A DNA stretch of 64,000 bases from the NCBI RefSeq assembly GCF_040958095.1, contig NC_091208.1:15467452-15531451 (forward strand), read 5' to 3'. The DNA is from Procambarus clarkii. Its lineage: Eukaryota > Arthropoda > Malacostraca > Decapoda > Cambaridae. The notes beneath the pieces were generated by a model, which was not told the origin of the DNA, did not search any database, and saw only the letters and a program-made list of their open reading frames with translations. Positions 1-23,284 of this stretch are shown here, in pieces (positions within the stretch are counted from its first letter, which is position 1; each line of letters begins with the position of its first letter). The position numbers and the translations under genes are program-made.

Positions 1-633
1 CCCCGGACGAACACTGTTGAGTGTGTTAGCCTGCCTGTGACGTGGCAGTACCAGGAATCGTCTTATCTGGGGGCTGACTGGTGGAGGAGACTACCCACTG
101 TGGTGCGAAGAGAGGAGAGTGGTCTGCGGAATCACACGAGGCTCCTGCCTAGGGCTCGCCACCTTAGTATCGGTCGTGGAGTGGCCTACACAGCGGAGCT
201 GATCGGAACCTGCCAGCTACAGGCTGGATTTGTGGTCGAAGGCCTCCACGACGGTGCACCCAGTGGGACTGTGATTCGGCTGGCCGGTGGCCAGGGTAGA
301 TTCGCCGAGAGAATCAGAGGATTCATCGTGGGCGACCAAGAAGAGAACCAGGGGCTACTCTTCTTGAGCGCCGTGGAGCATCCTGTGTCTTCAGAGGAAG
401 ACTAATTTGTATATAATAAGTGTAGTTATAGCAACCCCGCGTGTGACTGTGATATATTTATGGTGGTGGTAGCAATATATATACAAAAGCAGTGCATTTG
501 TATCCCTTCCCCTTTAATTTAACTTGCATTATGGAACGCACCCCTTGAAAGCCACTACTAGCTTGGGGCCGGATACCCCAAACTCTAATAACATCAGAGA
601 AGAACCCGGTTGCGACCCAATAGGGCTGTAACA
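1..633 (+). mobile_element. LTR (right 633 bp, cut by window start), duplicate of the solo LTR at 23285-24303
   Basis: Matches 23671-24303 base for base wherever I compared them. It ends in GTAACA and is followed by AGGTG, as the complete copy does. It contains an open frame at 37-405 with no recognisable domain, probably LTR-internal and not a host gene. The left end, TGTTAC, lies outside the window. Strand is nominal. Confidence 0.7.
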
Positions 634-730
634 AGGTGCACCTCCACCATGGCCTCGTGCAGGTCAGCCTCTGTATTTACCTCAGCCTTCACCAGCACCA
701 GAGCCACCATCATGACGGCTCTCACTCTTC
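634..730 (-). pseudogene. Antisense scrap of carboxylesterase exon 1 (signal-peptide exon)
   Basis: Read on the minus strand, this ~97-bp piece encodes the same stretch as the coding start of the carboxylesterase at 18760-18863 ([11 protein letters not shown], then EADLHEA, then VEVHL) with a few substitutions. It has no splice sites or flanking exons. It abuts the LTR on one side and PLE sequence on the other, so it is a captured or rearranged fragment. The second copy is at 24304-24400. Confidence 0.75.
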
Positions 731-734
731 AACC

Positions 735-2824
<2,090 letters not shown>

Positions 2825-2935
2825 GTACTAGTTTAACACAAAATTCTAACACGAATTTTCTCAATCTTTCGTACATTACGCTTCACTGTTGGAGGTAAAT
2901 CAAAAATCAATTCTCCAAAATTCATTTTTATTTCT

Positions 2936-2988
2936 AGTCTGACGCGACACGGGCGCGTTTCGTAAAACTTATTACATTTTCAAAGACT
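2936..2988 (-). ncRNA. Hammerhead-ribozyme-like motif in PLE UTR
   Basis: Minus strand, 5' to 3': AGTCT (stem I), TTGAAAA (core; consensus CUGANGA), GTAA...TTAC (stem II), GAA, ACGCG...CGCGT (stem III), C at the cleavage position, AGACT (stem I). All three stems pair and the order is correct. The core deviates, including an A where the catalytic G8 should be, so self-cleavage is doubtful. Hammerheads in PLE terminal repeats are established for other animals. Confidence 0.55.
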
Positions 2989-3180
2989 TTAGTTCACAAA
3001 TACACAACTGAATAGAACTTATGTATCTCCGATTTTATATCTACATTTGAGTGAGGTGGAAGGGGTGATGTGGCATTAACACAAGACAGAACAAAATGTG
3101 GTATTAATAGGGTATTAATTTCATCAACACAAGACAGAACACGAAACAATGGATATTGAATAGAAGTGTTTGTAGAAAGC

Positions 3181-3750
3181 CTATTGGTCCATATTTCTTG
3201 ATGCTTCTATATTGGAGCGGAGTCTTGAGGTGGGTAGAATATAGTTGTGCAATAATTGGCTGTTGATTGCTGGTGTTGACTTCTTGATGTGTAGTGCCTC
3301 GCAAACGTCAAGCCGCCTGCTATCGCTGTATCTATCGATGATTTCTGTGTTGTTTACTAGGATTTCTCTGGCGATGGTTTGGTTGTGGGAAGAGATTATA
3401 TGTTCCTTAATGGAGCCCTGTTGCTTATGCATCGTTAAACGCCTAGAAAGAGATGTTGTTGTCTTGCCTATATACTGGGTTTTTTGGAGCTTACAGTCCC
3501 CAAGTGGGCATTTGAAGGCATAGACGACGTTAGTCTCTTTTAAAGCGTTCTGTTTTGTGTCTGGAGAGTTTCTCATGAGTAAGCTGGCCGTTTTTCTGGT
3601 TTTATAGTAAATCGTCAGTTGTATCCTCTGATTTTTGTCTGTAGGGATAACGTTTCTATTAACAATATCTTTCAGGACCCTTTCCTCCGTTTTATGAGCT
3701 GTGGAAAAGAAGTTCCTGTAAAATAGTTTAATAGGGGGTATAGTGTTGTG
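3181..3750 (-). pseudogene. PLE GIY-YIG endonuclease domain (frame-shifted from RT)
   Basis: C-terminal endonuclease of the PLE polyprotein, which nicks target DNA for integration. The Penelope-type GIY-YIG signature is visible: NVVYAFKCPLGDCKL, then QYIGKTTTSLSRRLTMHK, an SHNQTIAREI stretch and EALHIKKSTPAINSQ. In the better copy at 30471-31076 the region upstream reads straight through. Here a missing base near 3750 separates it from the reverse transcriptase frame. The reading from 3576 down to 3181 is uninterrupted and ends at a normal stop. Confidence 0.85.
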
Positions 3751-5521
3751 TTAGTTGTCTCTTTAGAGGTTGCATGGCTTTTTACTTTCCTTCTTATGAT
3801 GTCTTCGACGAAACCATTGGAGAAGCCGTTATTGACTAGGACCTGCCTTACCCTACAGAGTTCTTCGTCGACTTGCTTCCATTCTGAGCTGTGGCTGAGA
3901 GCACGGTCGACATATGCGTTAACAACACTCCTCTTGTACCTGTCTGGGCAGTCGCTGTTGGCATTTAGGCACATTCCTATGTTTGTTTCCTTAGTGTAGA
4001 CTGCAGTGTGGAAACCTACGCCCTTTTCCATGACTGTTACATATAGAAAGGGCAGCTTCCCATCCTTTTCCATCTCGTAAGTGAAACGCAGCACGGAACT
4101 CTGCTCAAATGCCTCCTTCAGCTCCTGCAGATGTCTGACATCAGGTACCTGTGTAAAAATGTCGTCAACATACCTGCAGTATATGGCCGGTTTCAAGTTC
4201 ATGTCGACTAAGACTTTTTGCTCGATGGTACGCATGTAGAAGTTTGCAAACAGGACACCTAGGGGAGAACCCATGGCGACCCCATCTACTTGCTTATACA
4301 TGTGCCCATCCGGGCTCAAGAAGGGTGCCTCTTTAGTACAAGCTTGGAGTAGTTTCCTCAGAATATTTTCTGGTATGTCAAGAGGAGTACAGGCTGGATC
4401 ACGATACACTCTGTCGGCTATCATTCCGATTGTCTCGTCCACAGGTACGTTGGTAAACAGCGATTCTGCGTCCAACGAGGCTCTTATCCCTGTGGCCCGT
4501 GTGCCCCGCAGTAAGTCAACAAATTCCTTTGGAGACTTCAGGCTGAAGGCGCAAGGAACATAAGGAGTCAGCAGGCCGTTGAGTCGCTTCGCCAGTCTGT
4601 ACGTGGGTGTGGGTATCTGGCTAATGATTGGCCGAAGTGGGTTTCCAGGCTTGTGCGTCTTGACATTTCCATACGCATATCCAGGTTTATATTCCCCAAT
4701 GATCTTTGGCAGGTGGAGTCCGGATTTCTTGGCGTTCACAGTTTCGATCAGTTTGTTGACCTTTGCTTTTAATTCAGCTGTAGTGTCCTTCGTTACCCTT
4801 TGGAACTTAGTTTGGTCAGAGAGTATGATGTTCATTTTCGCCAGATATTCGTCTTTTTTAAGAATGACATATATTGGCGACTTGTCACCTCTCCTGACAA
4901 CTATCTCCTTGTTCTCACGAAGGCTTTTAGCTGCCGCTTTAAGCTCGGGGGACAGTATGGTGCTTCTGTAGTTGCCTCGATTCTTTCCTCCTTCTGCAAT
5001 AAGTTCTGCTTGTAAGGTATCTTTGGTAGTGACCTTCTTTTGTGTCTCGAGGTCGAATATGTCGTCCAACAGAATTTCCAACTCTACTTTCCGGGCCATC
5101 TCACTCGGTCTGGACATAACATGACAGTTTATGCCCAGATTTAGGAGAGTGACTTGGTCCTCAGTGAGGTTAATTCCTGCAAGGTTCAGGAAGCCATCTC
5201 TTGGTCGTGGAATTGCCATAGGTCCTCCATATAATGTTGTTAGTTTCTTGATAATCCTTGTTTCAGTGCTGAGGTGATGTTGGTCTGTGAGGATGTCGAG
5301 GTGTTGTTCAATGCGGGTACGGATACTATCGTCGATGTTGCTATTTCTCCACTCGTTTGTAGCATGAAGTAGTTGCGTTTTGTTGTCTTTGATTTCATTC
5401 TCTGCCTTGTATATCTGATCACGAATCAGATCCTGGCGATATTTTATCGTGAAGGCTTGATTCCTTGCTGCTGGGTCGTGCGCTTTAATATTAGTATATT
5501 TTGGTAGCAGTCTTTCCTGTA
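3672..5521 (-). pseudogene. PLE reverse transcriptase (N-terminal part plus RT)
   Basis: Telomerase-related reverse transcriptase of a Penelope-like element, used for target-primed copying of its RNA. The longest frame with an ATG runs 5219-3672 (515 aa). The same frame is open further upstream to 5521 (DPAARNQAFTIKYRQDLIRD and onward), where it meets the (TA)n tract. Visible RT motifs are SLDAESLFTNVP, AMGSPLGVLFANFYM and the catalytic CRYVDDIF. The frame ends early (LIKRRKGS) because one base is missing compared with the intact endonuclease copies. The same lesion is in the duplicate at 27350. The protein is therefore a dead RT separated from its endonuclease. Confidence 0.9.
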
Positions 5522-5624
<103 letters not shown>

Positions 5625-5739
5625 GACCGAAAAAGTAAGATTAATAATTCTAACACGAATTTTCTCAATCTTTCATACATTACGCTTCACTGTTGGAGGT
5701 AAATAAAAAATCAATTCTCCAAAATTCATTTTTATTTCT

Positions 5740-5792
5740 AGTCTGACGCGACACGGGCGCGTTTCGTAAACCTTATTACATTTTCAAAGACT
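5740..5792 (-). ncRNA. Hammerhead-like motif, upstream PLE copy
   Basis: Same three-stem layout as 2936-2988, with one change in the stem II loop region (AAGGTTTAC). Confidence 0.5.
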
Positions 5793-6023
5793 TTAGTTCA
5801 CAAATACACAACTGAATAGAACTTACGTATCTCCGATTTTATATCTACATTTGAGTGAGGTGGAAGGGGTGATGTGGCATTAACACAAGACAGAACAAAA
5901 TGTGGTATTAATAGGGTATTAATCAACACAAGACAGAACAAGAGTATTAATAGGGTATTAATTTCATCAACACAAGACAGAACACGAAGCAATGGATATT
6001 GAATAGAAGTGTTTGTAGAAAGC

Positions 6024-6480
6024 CTATTGGTCCATATTTCTTGATGCTTCTATATTGGAGCGGAGTCTTGAGGTGGGTAGAATATAGTTGTGCAATAATT
6101 GGCTGTTGATTGCTGGTGTTGACTTCTTGATGTGTAGTGCCTCGCAAACGTCAAGCCGCCTGCTATCGCTGTATCTATCGATGATTTCTGTGTTGTTTAC
6201 TAGGATTTCTCTGGCGATTGTTTGGTTGTGGGAAGAGATTATATGTTCCTTAATGGAGCCCTGTTGCTTATGCATCGTTAAACGCCTAGAAAGAGATGTT
6301 GTTGTCTTGCCTATATACTGGGTTTTTTGGAGCTTACAGTCCCCAAGTGGGCACTTGAAGGCATAGACGACGTTAGTCTCTTTTAAAGCGTTCTGTTTTG
6401 TGTCTGGAGAGTTTCTCATGAGTAGGCTGGCCGTTTTTCTGGTTTTATAGTAAATCGTCAGTTGTATCCTCTGATTTTTG
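6024..6480 (-). pseudogene. PLE endonuclease fragment cut by assembly gap
   Basis: 131 residues of the same GIY-YIG domain as 3181-3576 (RNSPDTKQNALKETNVVYAF onward), complete to the stop. The sequence continues upstream to 6480 and is lost in the Ns. Its duplicate at 29710-30315 is intact and shows what precedes it. Confidence 0.85.
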
Positions 6481-6980
6481 NNNNNNNNNNNNNNNNNNNN
6501 NNNNNNNNNNNNNNNNNNNNNNNNNNNNNNNNNNNNNNNNNNNNNNNNNNNNNNNNNNNNNNNNNNNNNNNNNNNNNNNNNNNNNNNNNNNNNNNNNNNN
6601 NNNNNNNNNNNNNNNNNNNNNNNNNNNNNNNNNNNNNNNNNNNNNNNNNNNNNNNNNNNNNNNNNNNNNNNNNNNNNNNNNNNNNNNNNNNNNNNNNNNN
6701 NNNNNNNNNNNNNNNNNNNNNNNNNNNNNNNNNNNNNNNNNNNNNNNNNNNNNNNNNNNNNNNNNNNNNNNNNNNNNNNNNNNNNNNNNNNNNNNNNNNN
6801 NNNNNNNNNNNNNNNNNNNNNNNNNNNNNNNNNNNNNNNNNNNNNNNNNNNNNNNNNNNNNNNNNNNNNNNNNNNNNNNNNNNNNNNNNNNNNNNNNNNN
6901 NNNNNNNNNNNNNNNNNNNNNNNNNNNNNNNNNNNNNNNNNNNNNNNNNNNNNNNNNNNNNNNNNNNNNNNNNNNNNNNN
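6481..6980. other. Assembly gap (500 N)
   Basis: Exactly 500 undetermined bases, a conventional placeholder size, so the true length is unknown. The left flank is PLE and the right flank is a CT microsatellite. Confidence 1.
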
Positions 6981-6995
6981 TGCTCTGTCCTCTTT

Positions 6996-7135
<140 letters not shown>

Positions 7136-7188
7136 CTCTGCCCTCCTCTGGCTAACCCTATCAAAACATAGCAGGGAAAGGGACTAAG

Positions 7189-7362
7189 ATGGCAGGAGGA
7201 CCCACCAGGGACACAGGGAATAGTCAAAGTGACCAAATGAAGAAAATGTTAGCCCAGGTTTGGGAGGAATTCAGGAAGGAGATGCATGAAATGATGACTA
7301 CAATTAGCAACCTGCAAAGTGAGCTGACAGCAACAAAGGAGGAGATCAAAGCCCTCACATAG
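7189..7362 (+). pseudogene. Short coiled-coil ORF, possible LINE ORF1 start
   Basis: 57 codons from ATG to TAG (MAGGPTRDTGNSQSDQMKKM, then a heptad-like stretch with WEEFRKEMHEMMTTISNLQ). After the stop the same frame continues for about 25 codons (QIIIQREDGIVALEGHASYV) and then stops again. Composition resembles the N-terminal coil of LINE ORF1 proteins. No further domain is seen, so the assignment is weak. Confidence 0.3.
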
Positions 7363-9009
<1,647 letters not shown>

Positions 9010-9240
9010 CCATTTGGGCTGGACGGTAGAGCGACGTCTCACTACATGCAGGTCGCCGTTCAATCCCCGACCATCCAAGAGATTGGGCACCATTCCTTCA
9101 CTCCATCCCTTCCCAAATCCATATCCAAACCCCTACAAGTGTTGTATAGTCGTAGTGGGTTGGCGCTTTCTCCTTTCTTCCCTTCCTGGCTTTGTGCTTC
9201 TCTCCGAGTTCGTTTATCTGTCACTTGAAGAGCAGACAGT
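9010..9240 (+). mobile_element. tRNA-derived SINE
   Basis: The head reads TGGGCTGGACGGTAGAGCG (A-box region) with B-box GTTCAATCCCC near 9058, followed by a unique body rich in CCATATCC/CCCAAATCC. The layout is that of a tRNA-derived SINE. A tail and target duplication were not resolved. Confidence 0.65.
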
Positions 9241-9835
9241 GATCTAAGGGTCCATTCCATGGCACAGAATAAAGGAGGTGTTATACCACAGTGAAAGCTG
9301 ATGGCGTAACCTAGTGAGTGGTTTACATGGGATTACACTCCTCATTTTACTCTACCACCCTATGGGGGATATTTGATGGTTCTTGCAGTCCTCGGTGGAA
9401 TTGCTAGTCTCTGAGGTCACAGGGCGAATTCAGGGGTAATGTGCTGGTCCATACGGTATTTCGGTAAGAACACGGAGGTTGTAGTTCAAGAAAGAGGTAC
9501 CACAAGACAGTTAAAAGGTAGACTATTATTGGAACTGTAATATGCTTTCTGACCATCACAAATATCTAAATAACTATCCAGGTGGTTTGAAGGTGTATGT
9601 TGTTTATCATTGTAATGGACTTGGTCTGAGGATGGACTCGTATAGTTAAGGTCAGGTTAGATTCGAGCTGAGGACGTCAATGAAACAGTACTCGAGAAAA
9701 GTACATATGCCATCAGTTGTGAGTCGTGTGTGTAAACCGCTTTGCATTCATTAACAGGGGGTTTGGCGGCTGGATTAACGACTTTTGGCCTTTAATGATG
9801 AGGACAGGCTTCACACACTGGACCCTGCGTGATGA
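9241..9835. other. No gene recognised
   Basis: Unique-looking AT-moderate sequence without convincing coding frames. Confidence 0.4.
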
Positions 9836-10980
9836 TTTTTTTTTTTGTTTGCAGGGATATTCTTGCGCGGGCCCTAAGCCTTTGGCTGGCCCACTAAGTG
9901 TTGCTTGTTTCTGTTTTACTTGGGCGGAGTATGAGTATTTATGACTCGTATGGTCGCTTCAGTAAGATTTTGCCATATGTGTTTAACAACTTCTTCTGCT
10001 CTGTTGAATCTAAGTTGAAATCTTAATGGGTTTGTAACTGTGCACTGTGTTAGATAATGTTCCAGTGGTCTGTCGGGCATTTCTCCACAGTGCTGACATT
10101 TCCTATCATCTTTCGGAACTTGTAAGCCTATTTCCCATGCACATGGGTATCCAAGCCTGATGCGACGTAAGTGTACTTCTGTTGCTCTACTTTCATCAAA
10201 CTAAGTGGTTCGTAGTTGGTTGAATTCTTGTACCAACCCACAGATCCTGATGTTGCAACTGCTGTGTTGTGGTCACTGTACATCTTTTGCATTGCTCTGT
10301 TTCTAATTACTTTCTTAATCTGTGATATGTAAATGTCTACATTTCTTCTCTTAGGAGCAAGTTTTGCAGCTTCGTCTGCAATGTCATTTCCTATTATTCC
10401 CACATGACTTGGCACCCAGTTGATAAGTACCCGTCGGTCTTGTCGTTTGAGTGTTTGCATTAATGATATGACATTTGTGATCAGATGTATGTTATCACAT
10501 ATGTGTTCTTGTTGCAAGGTTTCAATGGCGGTTCTCGAATCTTTATGTATGATAACATGTTGTCGGTGTTCAGCAAAAGCATGTTCCAAAGCCTTTTGAA
10601 TGGCTAGCATCTCTGTAAAGTCGAACACCCATTTGAGAGCCTCCAACTATTTACAGTTTCCTGCTTTAACTGCAGCTCCGGTTTCTTGTCCCTGCTGGTC
10701 TACTGATCCATCTGTGAAGTAAGTGAAGCTGTCGGATGCCATGTTTGCTTCTATATGCATCTGTGCAATGTTATGTAGCAGATGAGGATTTGTCTGGTTC
10801 TTTTTTCCTTCAATAACAATAATCTTAATGTCTGCTGGCGAAGATTCCCAAGGGGCTTGCATAACAAAGTCTGCATGCATTTCGTCGACACCGTTCTCAG
10901 TGACTGTGTTTGCGTGATGATGATGATGTAAACCCAGCTTCACTCCCAGCTTGACTGACTTACAGACAGCTGTGTGCTTA
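9836..10980 (-). mobile_element. 5'-truncated LINE (RNase H-bearing, I/Jockey-like) with poly(A)
   Basis: Minus-strand 3' end of a non-LTR retrotransposon: RNase H domain, C-terminal zinc-binding segment, stop at 9917-9919, ~70-bp 3' UTR and an A-tract (T-run on plus strand at 9836-9846). It sits just downstream of carboxylesterase exon 8. The 5' boundary is approximate. Confidence 0.8.
9917..10930 (-). pseudogene. LINE RNase H and C-terminal domain
   Basis: RNase H hallmarks in order: TYFTDGS (first catalytic Asp), FTEMLAIQKALEHA (Glu), VIIHKDSRTA (Asp), NWVPSHVGIIGNDIADEAAK (last Asp region). The frame is broken once by TAG at about 10650, between ...AGNCK and LEALKW, and shifts near 10190. 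It then continues as RRIRLGYPCAWEIG and a Cys/His segment KCQHCGEMPDRPLEHYLTQC. RNase H degrades the RNA strand during LINE replication. This copy is dead. Confidence 0.8.
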
Positions 10981-11021
10981 AGTCTGCACAAGATCAACAA
11001 AGAACACAAACATCAACTTAC

Positions 11022-18876
<7,855 letters not shown>

Positions 18877-18950
18877 TCTGTAAATTAATATATCTGTAAC
18901 GGTTCTATTGTTACGTAAAATATGGTGACAATAAACACAGACACTAAGAG

Positions 18951-18953
<3 letters not shown>

Positions 18954-19042
<89 letters not shown>
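18954..19042. repeat. (TA)n microsatellite
   Basis: About 89 bp, joining carboxylesterase upstream sequence to the 288-bp array. Confidence 0.96.
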
Positions 19043-19044
<2 letters not shown>

Positions 19045-20627
19045 CACAACTCTCCTAAACACGAGAGTGAAGTATACAACTTTAGAACACTTTCCCACCA
19101 GGAGACTCGAACCCTAGCCAGCACAGAAGCCTTCCAGCAACTGGCATAACAGGTACGCCTTAACCCTCTCCACCACCTGCTGAGACCCCTAAAAGAGATG
19201 GTAATTTCGGAGTATTTAAATACACCAAAGATCACCACCTCCCAAGAGCACTAGAGCAAGTGAGGGGTCATTTAGACGTTAATTTCATCAAGTCCCTGTT
19301 AATATGGGAAGACACAGTGTCTATGCTTAAGGCACAACTCTCCTAAACACGAGAGTGAAGTATACAACTTTAGAACACTTTCCCACCAGGAGACTCGAAC
19401 CCTAGCCAGCACAGAAGCCTTCCAGCAACTGGCATAACAGGTACGCCTTAACCCTCTCCACCACCTGCTCAGACCCCTAAAAGAGATGGTAATTTCGGAG
19501 TATTTAAATACACCAAAGATCACCACCTCCCAAGAGCACTAGAGCAAGTGAGGGGTCATTTAGACGTTAATTTCATCAAGTCCCTGTTAATATGGGAAGA
19601 CACAGTGTCTATGCTTAAGGCACAACTCTCCTAAACACGAGAGTGAAGTATACAACTTTAGAACACTTTCCCACCAGGAGACTCGAACCCTAGCCAGCAC
19701 AGAAGCCTTCCAGCAACTGGCATAACAGGTACGCCTTAACCCTCTCCACCACCTGCTCAGACCCCTAAAAGAGATGGTAATTTCGGAGTATTTAAATACA
19801 CCAAAGATCACCACCTCCCAAGAGCACTAGAGCAAGTGAGGGGTCATTTAGACGTTAATTTCATCAAGTCCCTGTTAATATGGGAAGACACAGTGTCTAT
19901 GCTTAAGGCACAACTCTCCTAAACACGAGAGTGAAGTATACAACTTTAGAACACTTTCCCACCAGGAGACTCGAACCCTAGCCAGCACAGAAGCCTTCCA
20001 GCAACTGGCATAACAGGTACGCCTTAACCCTCTCCACCACCTGCTCAGACCCCTAAAAGAGATGGTAATTTCGGAGTATTTAAATACACCAAAGATCACC
20101 ACCTCCCAAGAGCACTAGAGCAAGTGAGGGGTCATTTAGACGTTAATTTCATCAAGTCCCTGTTAATATGGGAAGACACAGTGTCTATGCTTAAGGCACA
20201 ACTCTCCTAAACACGAGAGTGAAGTATACAACTTTAGAACACTTTCCCACCAGGAGACTCGAACCCTAGCCAGCACAGAAGCCTTCCAGCAACTGGCATA
20301 ACAGGTACGCCTTAACCCTCTCCACCACCTGCTCAGACCCCTAAAAGAGATGGTAATTTCGGAGTATTTAAATACACCAAAGATCACCACCTCCCAAGAG
20401 CACTAGAGCAAGTGAGGGGTCATTTAGACGTTAATTTCATCAAGTCCCTGTTAATATGGGAAGACACAGTGTCTATGCTTAAGGCACAACTCTCCTAAAC
20501 ACGAGAGTGAAGTATACAACTTTAGAACACTTTCCCACCAGGAGACTCGAACCCTAGCCAGCACAGAAGCCTTCCAGCAACTGGCATAACAGGTACGCCT
20601 TAACCCTCTCCACCACCTGCTCAGACC
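19043..20627 (-). repeat. 288-bp tandem repeat with tRNA-Leu-like module (5.5 units)
   Basis: Units start at 19043, 19331, 19619, 19907, 20195 and 20483, nearly identical, the last cut at about 20627. On the minus strand each has GAGGGTTAAGGCGTACC (A-box-like) and GGGTTCGAGTCTCC (B-box-like). The rest of the unit aligns with the 279-bp family at 1826 (shared AGCACTAGA, AAGTGAG, TTTCATCAAG, CTGTTAAT and TCTATGCT blocks). Confidence 0.88.
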
Positions 20628-20635
20628 TGCTCATG

Positions 20636-21371
<736 letters not shown>

Positions 21372-21400
21372 ATTGACGATCACAAAACACTGATCATTTT

Positions 21401-21654
<254 letters not shown>

Positions 21655-21725
21655 GGAGGGGATCTAAACATTCCCTCTAATGCGTTATGCGTGGTTTCCT
21701 CCGAGGCTATGGGTCCCCCTTCTTT

Positions 21726-21728
<3 letters not shown>

Positions 21729-21820
<92 letters not shown>
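21729..21820. repeat. (TA)n microsatellite
   Basis: About 92 bp. Confidence 0.96.
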
Positions 21821-21821
<1 letters not shown>

Positions 21822-22205
21822 TAGGTGTACCCGGCCACGCGGTGCTGTGGCTTAGTAACGCATGTTCATTGCTCAGCCAGAGCAATTTTCCTTGTCCGCC
21901 CCACTCCACCGTCCTCCCCACCATTTCCCCATCTCCACCGTCCACCCTTGTCCTCCCCACCTTTCTCCACTCCACCATCCCATCGTACTCCCCACCATCT
22001 CCGACTCCCCCGTCCCCTTGTCCTCTCAACAATTCTTCCCTCCCTCGTCCTCCCCACCCATCTTCATTCTCCCGTCCCCTTGTCCACACCATCCTCAACT
22101 CTCCTGTCCCCACGTCCTTCCCACCATTACCCCGTCCCCTGTTCCATCGTCCTCCCCACTCCCGTCCCCTCGTCCTCCGCCGTCTCCATTCTCCCTCCCT
22201 CATTC
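21821..22205. repeat. Unclassified repeat: hairpin end plus pyrimidine-rich tract
   Basis: Begins CTAGGTGTACCCGGCCACGC followed by GGTGCTGTGGC, giving a GCCAC/GTGGC hairpin beside (TA)n, then about 300 bp of degenerate CCCACCATCCTC-like units. The hairpin near an end recalls Helitron-type elements, but neither boundary is secure. Long frames here are compositional. Confidence 0.45.
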
Positions 22206-22209
22206 CCAA

Positions 22210-22490
22210 CAAGGCGCCTGACAGCTGGGTGGACAGCGCTCCGGATTTGTGGTCCTGAGGTTCCGGGTTTGATCCCCGGTGAAGGCGAAGACATATGGGC
22301 AAAATGTTTCTTTCACCCTGATGCCCCTGTTACCTAGCAGTAAATACGTACCTGGGAGTTAGACAACTGATACGGCCTGCTTCCTGGAGGGTAAAAAAAG
22401 GAGGGTAAAAAAGGAGGCCTGGTCGAGGACCGGGCCGCGGGGACGCTAAGCCCCGAAATCATTTCACGATAACCTCAAGATAACCTCCCC
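22210..22490 (+). mobile_element. tRNA-derived SINE (tail type CTCAAGATAACCT)
   Basis: tRNA-like head with B-box GGGTTTGATCCCCGG at about 22265, body TTTCTTTCACCCTGATGCCC and CCTAGCAGTAAATACGTACC, then AAATCATTTCACGATAACCT and CAAGATAACCT. Same family as 57616-57866. Confidence 0.8.
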
Positions 22491-22539
22491 ACCATTTGCC
22501 ACTCCCTCGTCCAATGCATTCCCAAATGATCTGATGTTC

Positions 22540-23284
22540 CCATCAGAAAATTGGGAACATCAAATGATCTGATGTTCCCATCACTGAAAAATAAGAACAG
22601 TTAAAGTAAACTAAATAAAAACAATGAAAAAATAAAAAAATATACTATACTCACGAAATTAAACGGTTTAGTAAACAACACAGTTTAATTCCAATGCAAT
22701 GTCACAAAATAATTAAATCAAAATGAAAATAAATCGAAATCTATGAAAATTCAATTTATCAATGAAATCGGAAACATTGAAATGGAATCGTATCATATAA
22801 GAGTGTGTGTTCCTCTTACGTGCCACAGATGGCACTGTTTCTTAAAAATAGAATGTTTTTACCTGTCACAGGTGTGGCATCTAAACTTATACTTACGAAA
22901 TGAAGGATATGGTAAACAACACAGCTCAATTCCAGTGCAATGTCACAAAAAAATTAAATCAAACTGAAAATAAATCAAAATCTATAAAAATTTAATTTAT
23001 TGATGTAATTGGGAACATTGAAAAGGAATTGTAACACATATAGTATAGCGTGTGTGATTTTATTACGTGCAACAGATGGCGTTGTTTAAAAAAAAACATG
23101 TTTTAACCTGTCACAGGTGTGGCATCTATATAGTAAGTATATAAAAACACGTGTGTATTCAAATGGAACGATGTGTCAAAATTTCAAAACAATCGGTAAA
23201 GAACTTTCTTAGATTACAGTGTGTGTTGCACTTACGTCCAAAAGATGGCGCTGTTGTTAAAAAAATCATGTTTTTTTTCAGGTG
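22540..23284 (+). repeat. Unclassified interspersed repeat with internal ~241-bp units
   Basis: Contains repeated blocks GTAAACAACACAG, AATGTCACAAAA, AAAATAAATC, CAGATGGCGCTGTT and CCTGTCACAGGTGTGGCATC; GTAAACAAC recurs at 22671 and 22912. A relative lies at 52598-53275. It is cut at its right end by the LTR insertion. No protein domain. Confidence 0.6.

Noticed and set aside
37-405. Possible host gene (122 codons; longer as 23599-24075)
   Set aside because: It lies wholly inside an LTR with defined ends and target duplication, lacks an ATG at its first position, and shows no domain.
18922-19149. YIYIYI-type proteins at every (TA)n tract
   Set aside because: Translation of TA repeats only.
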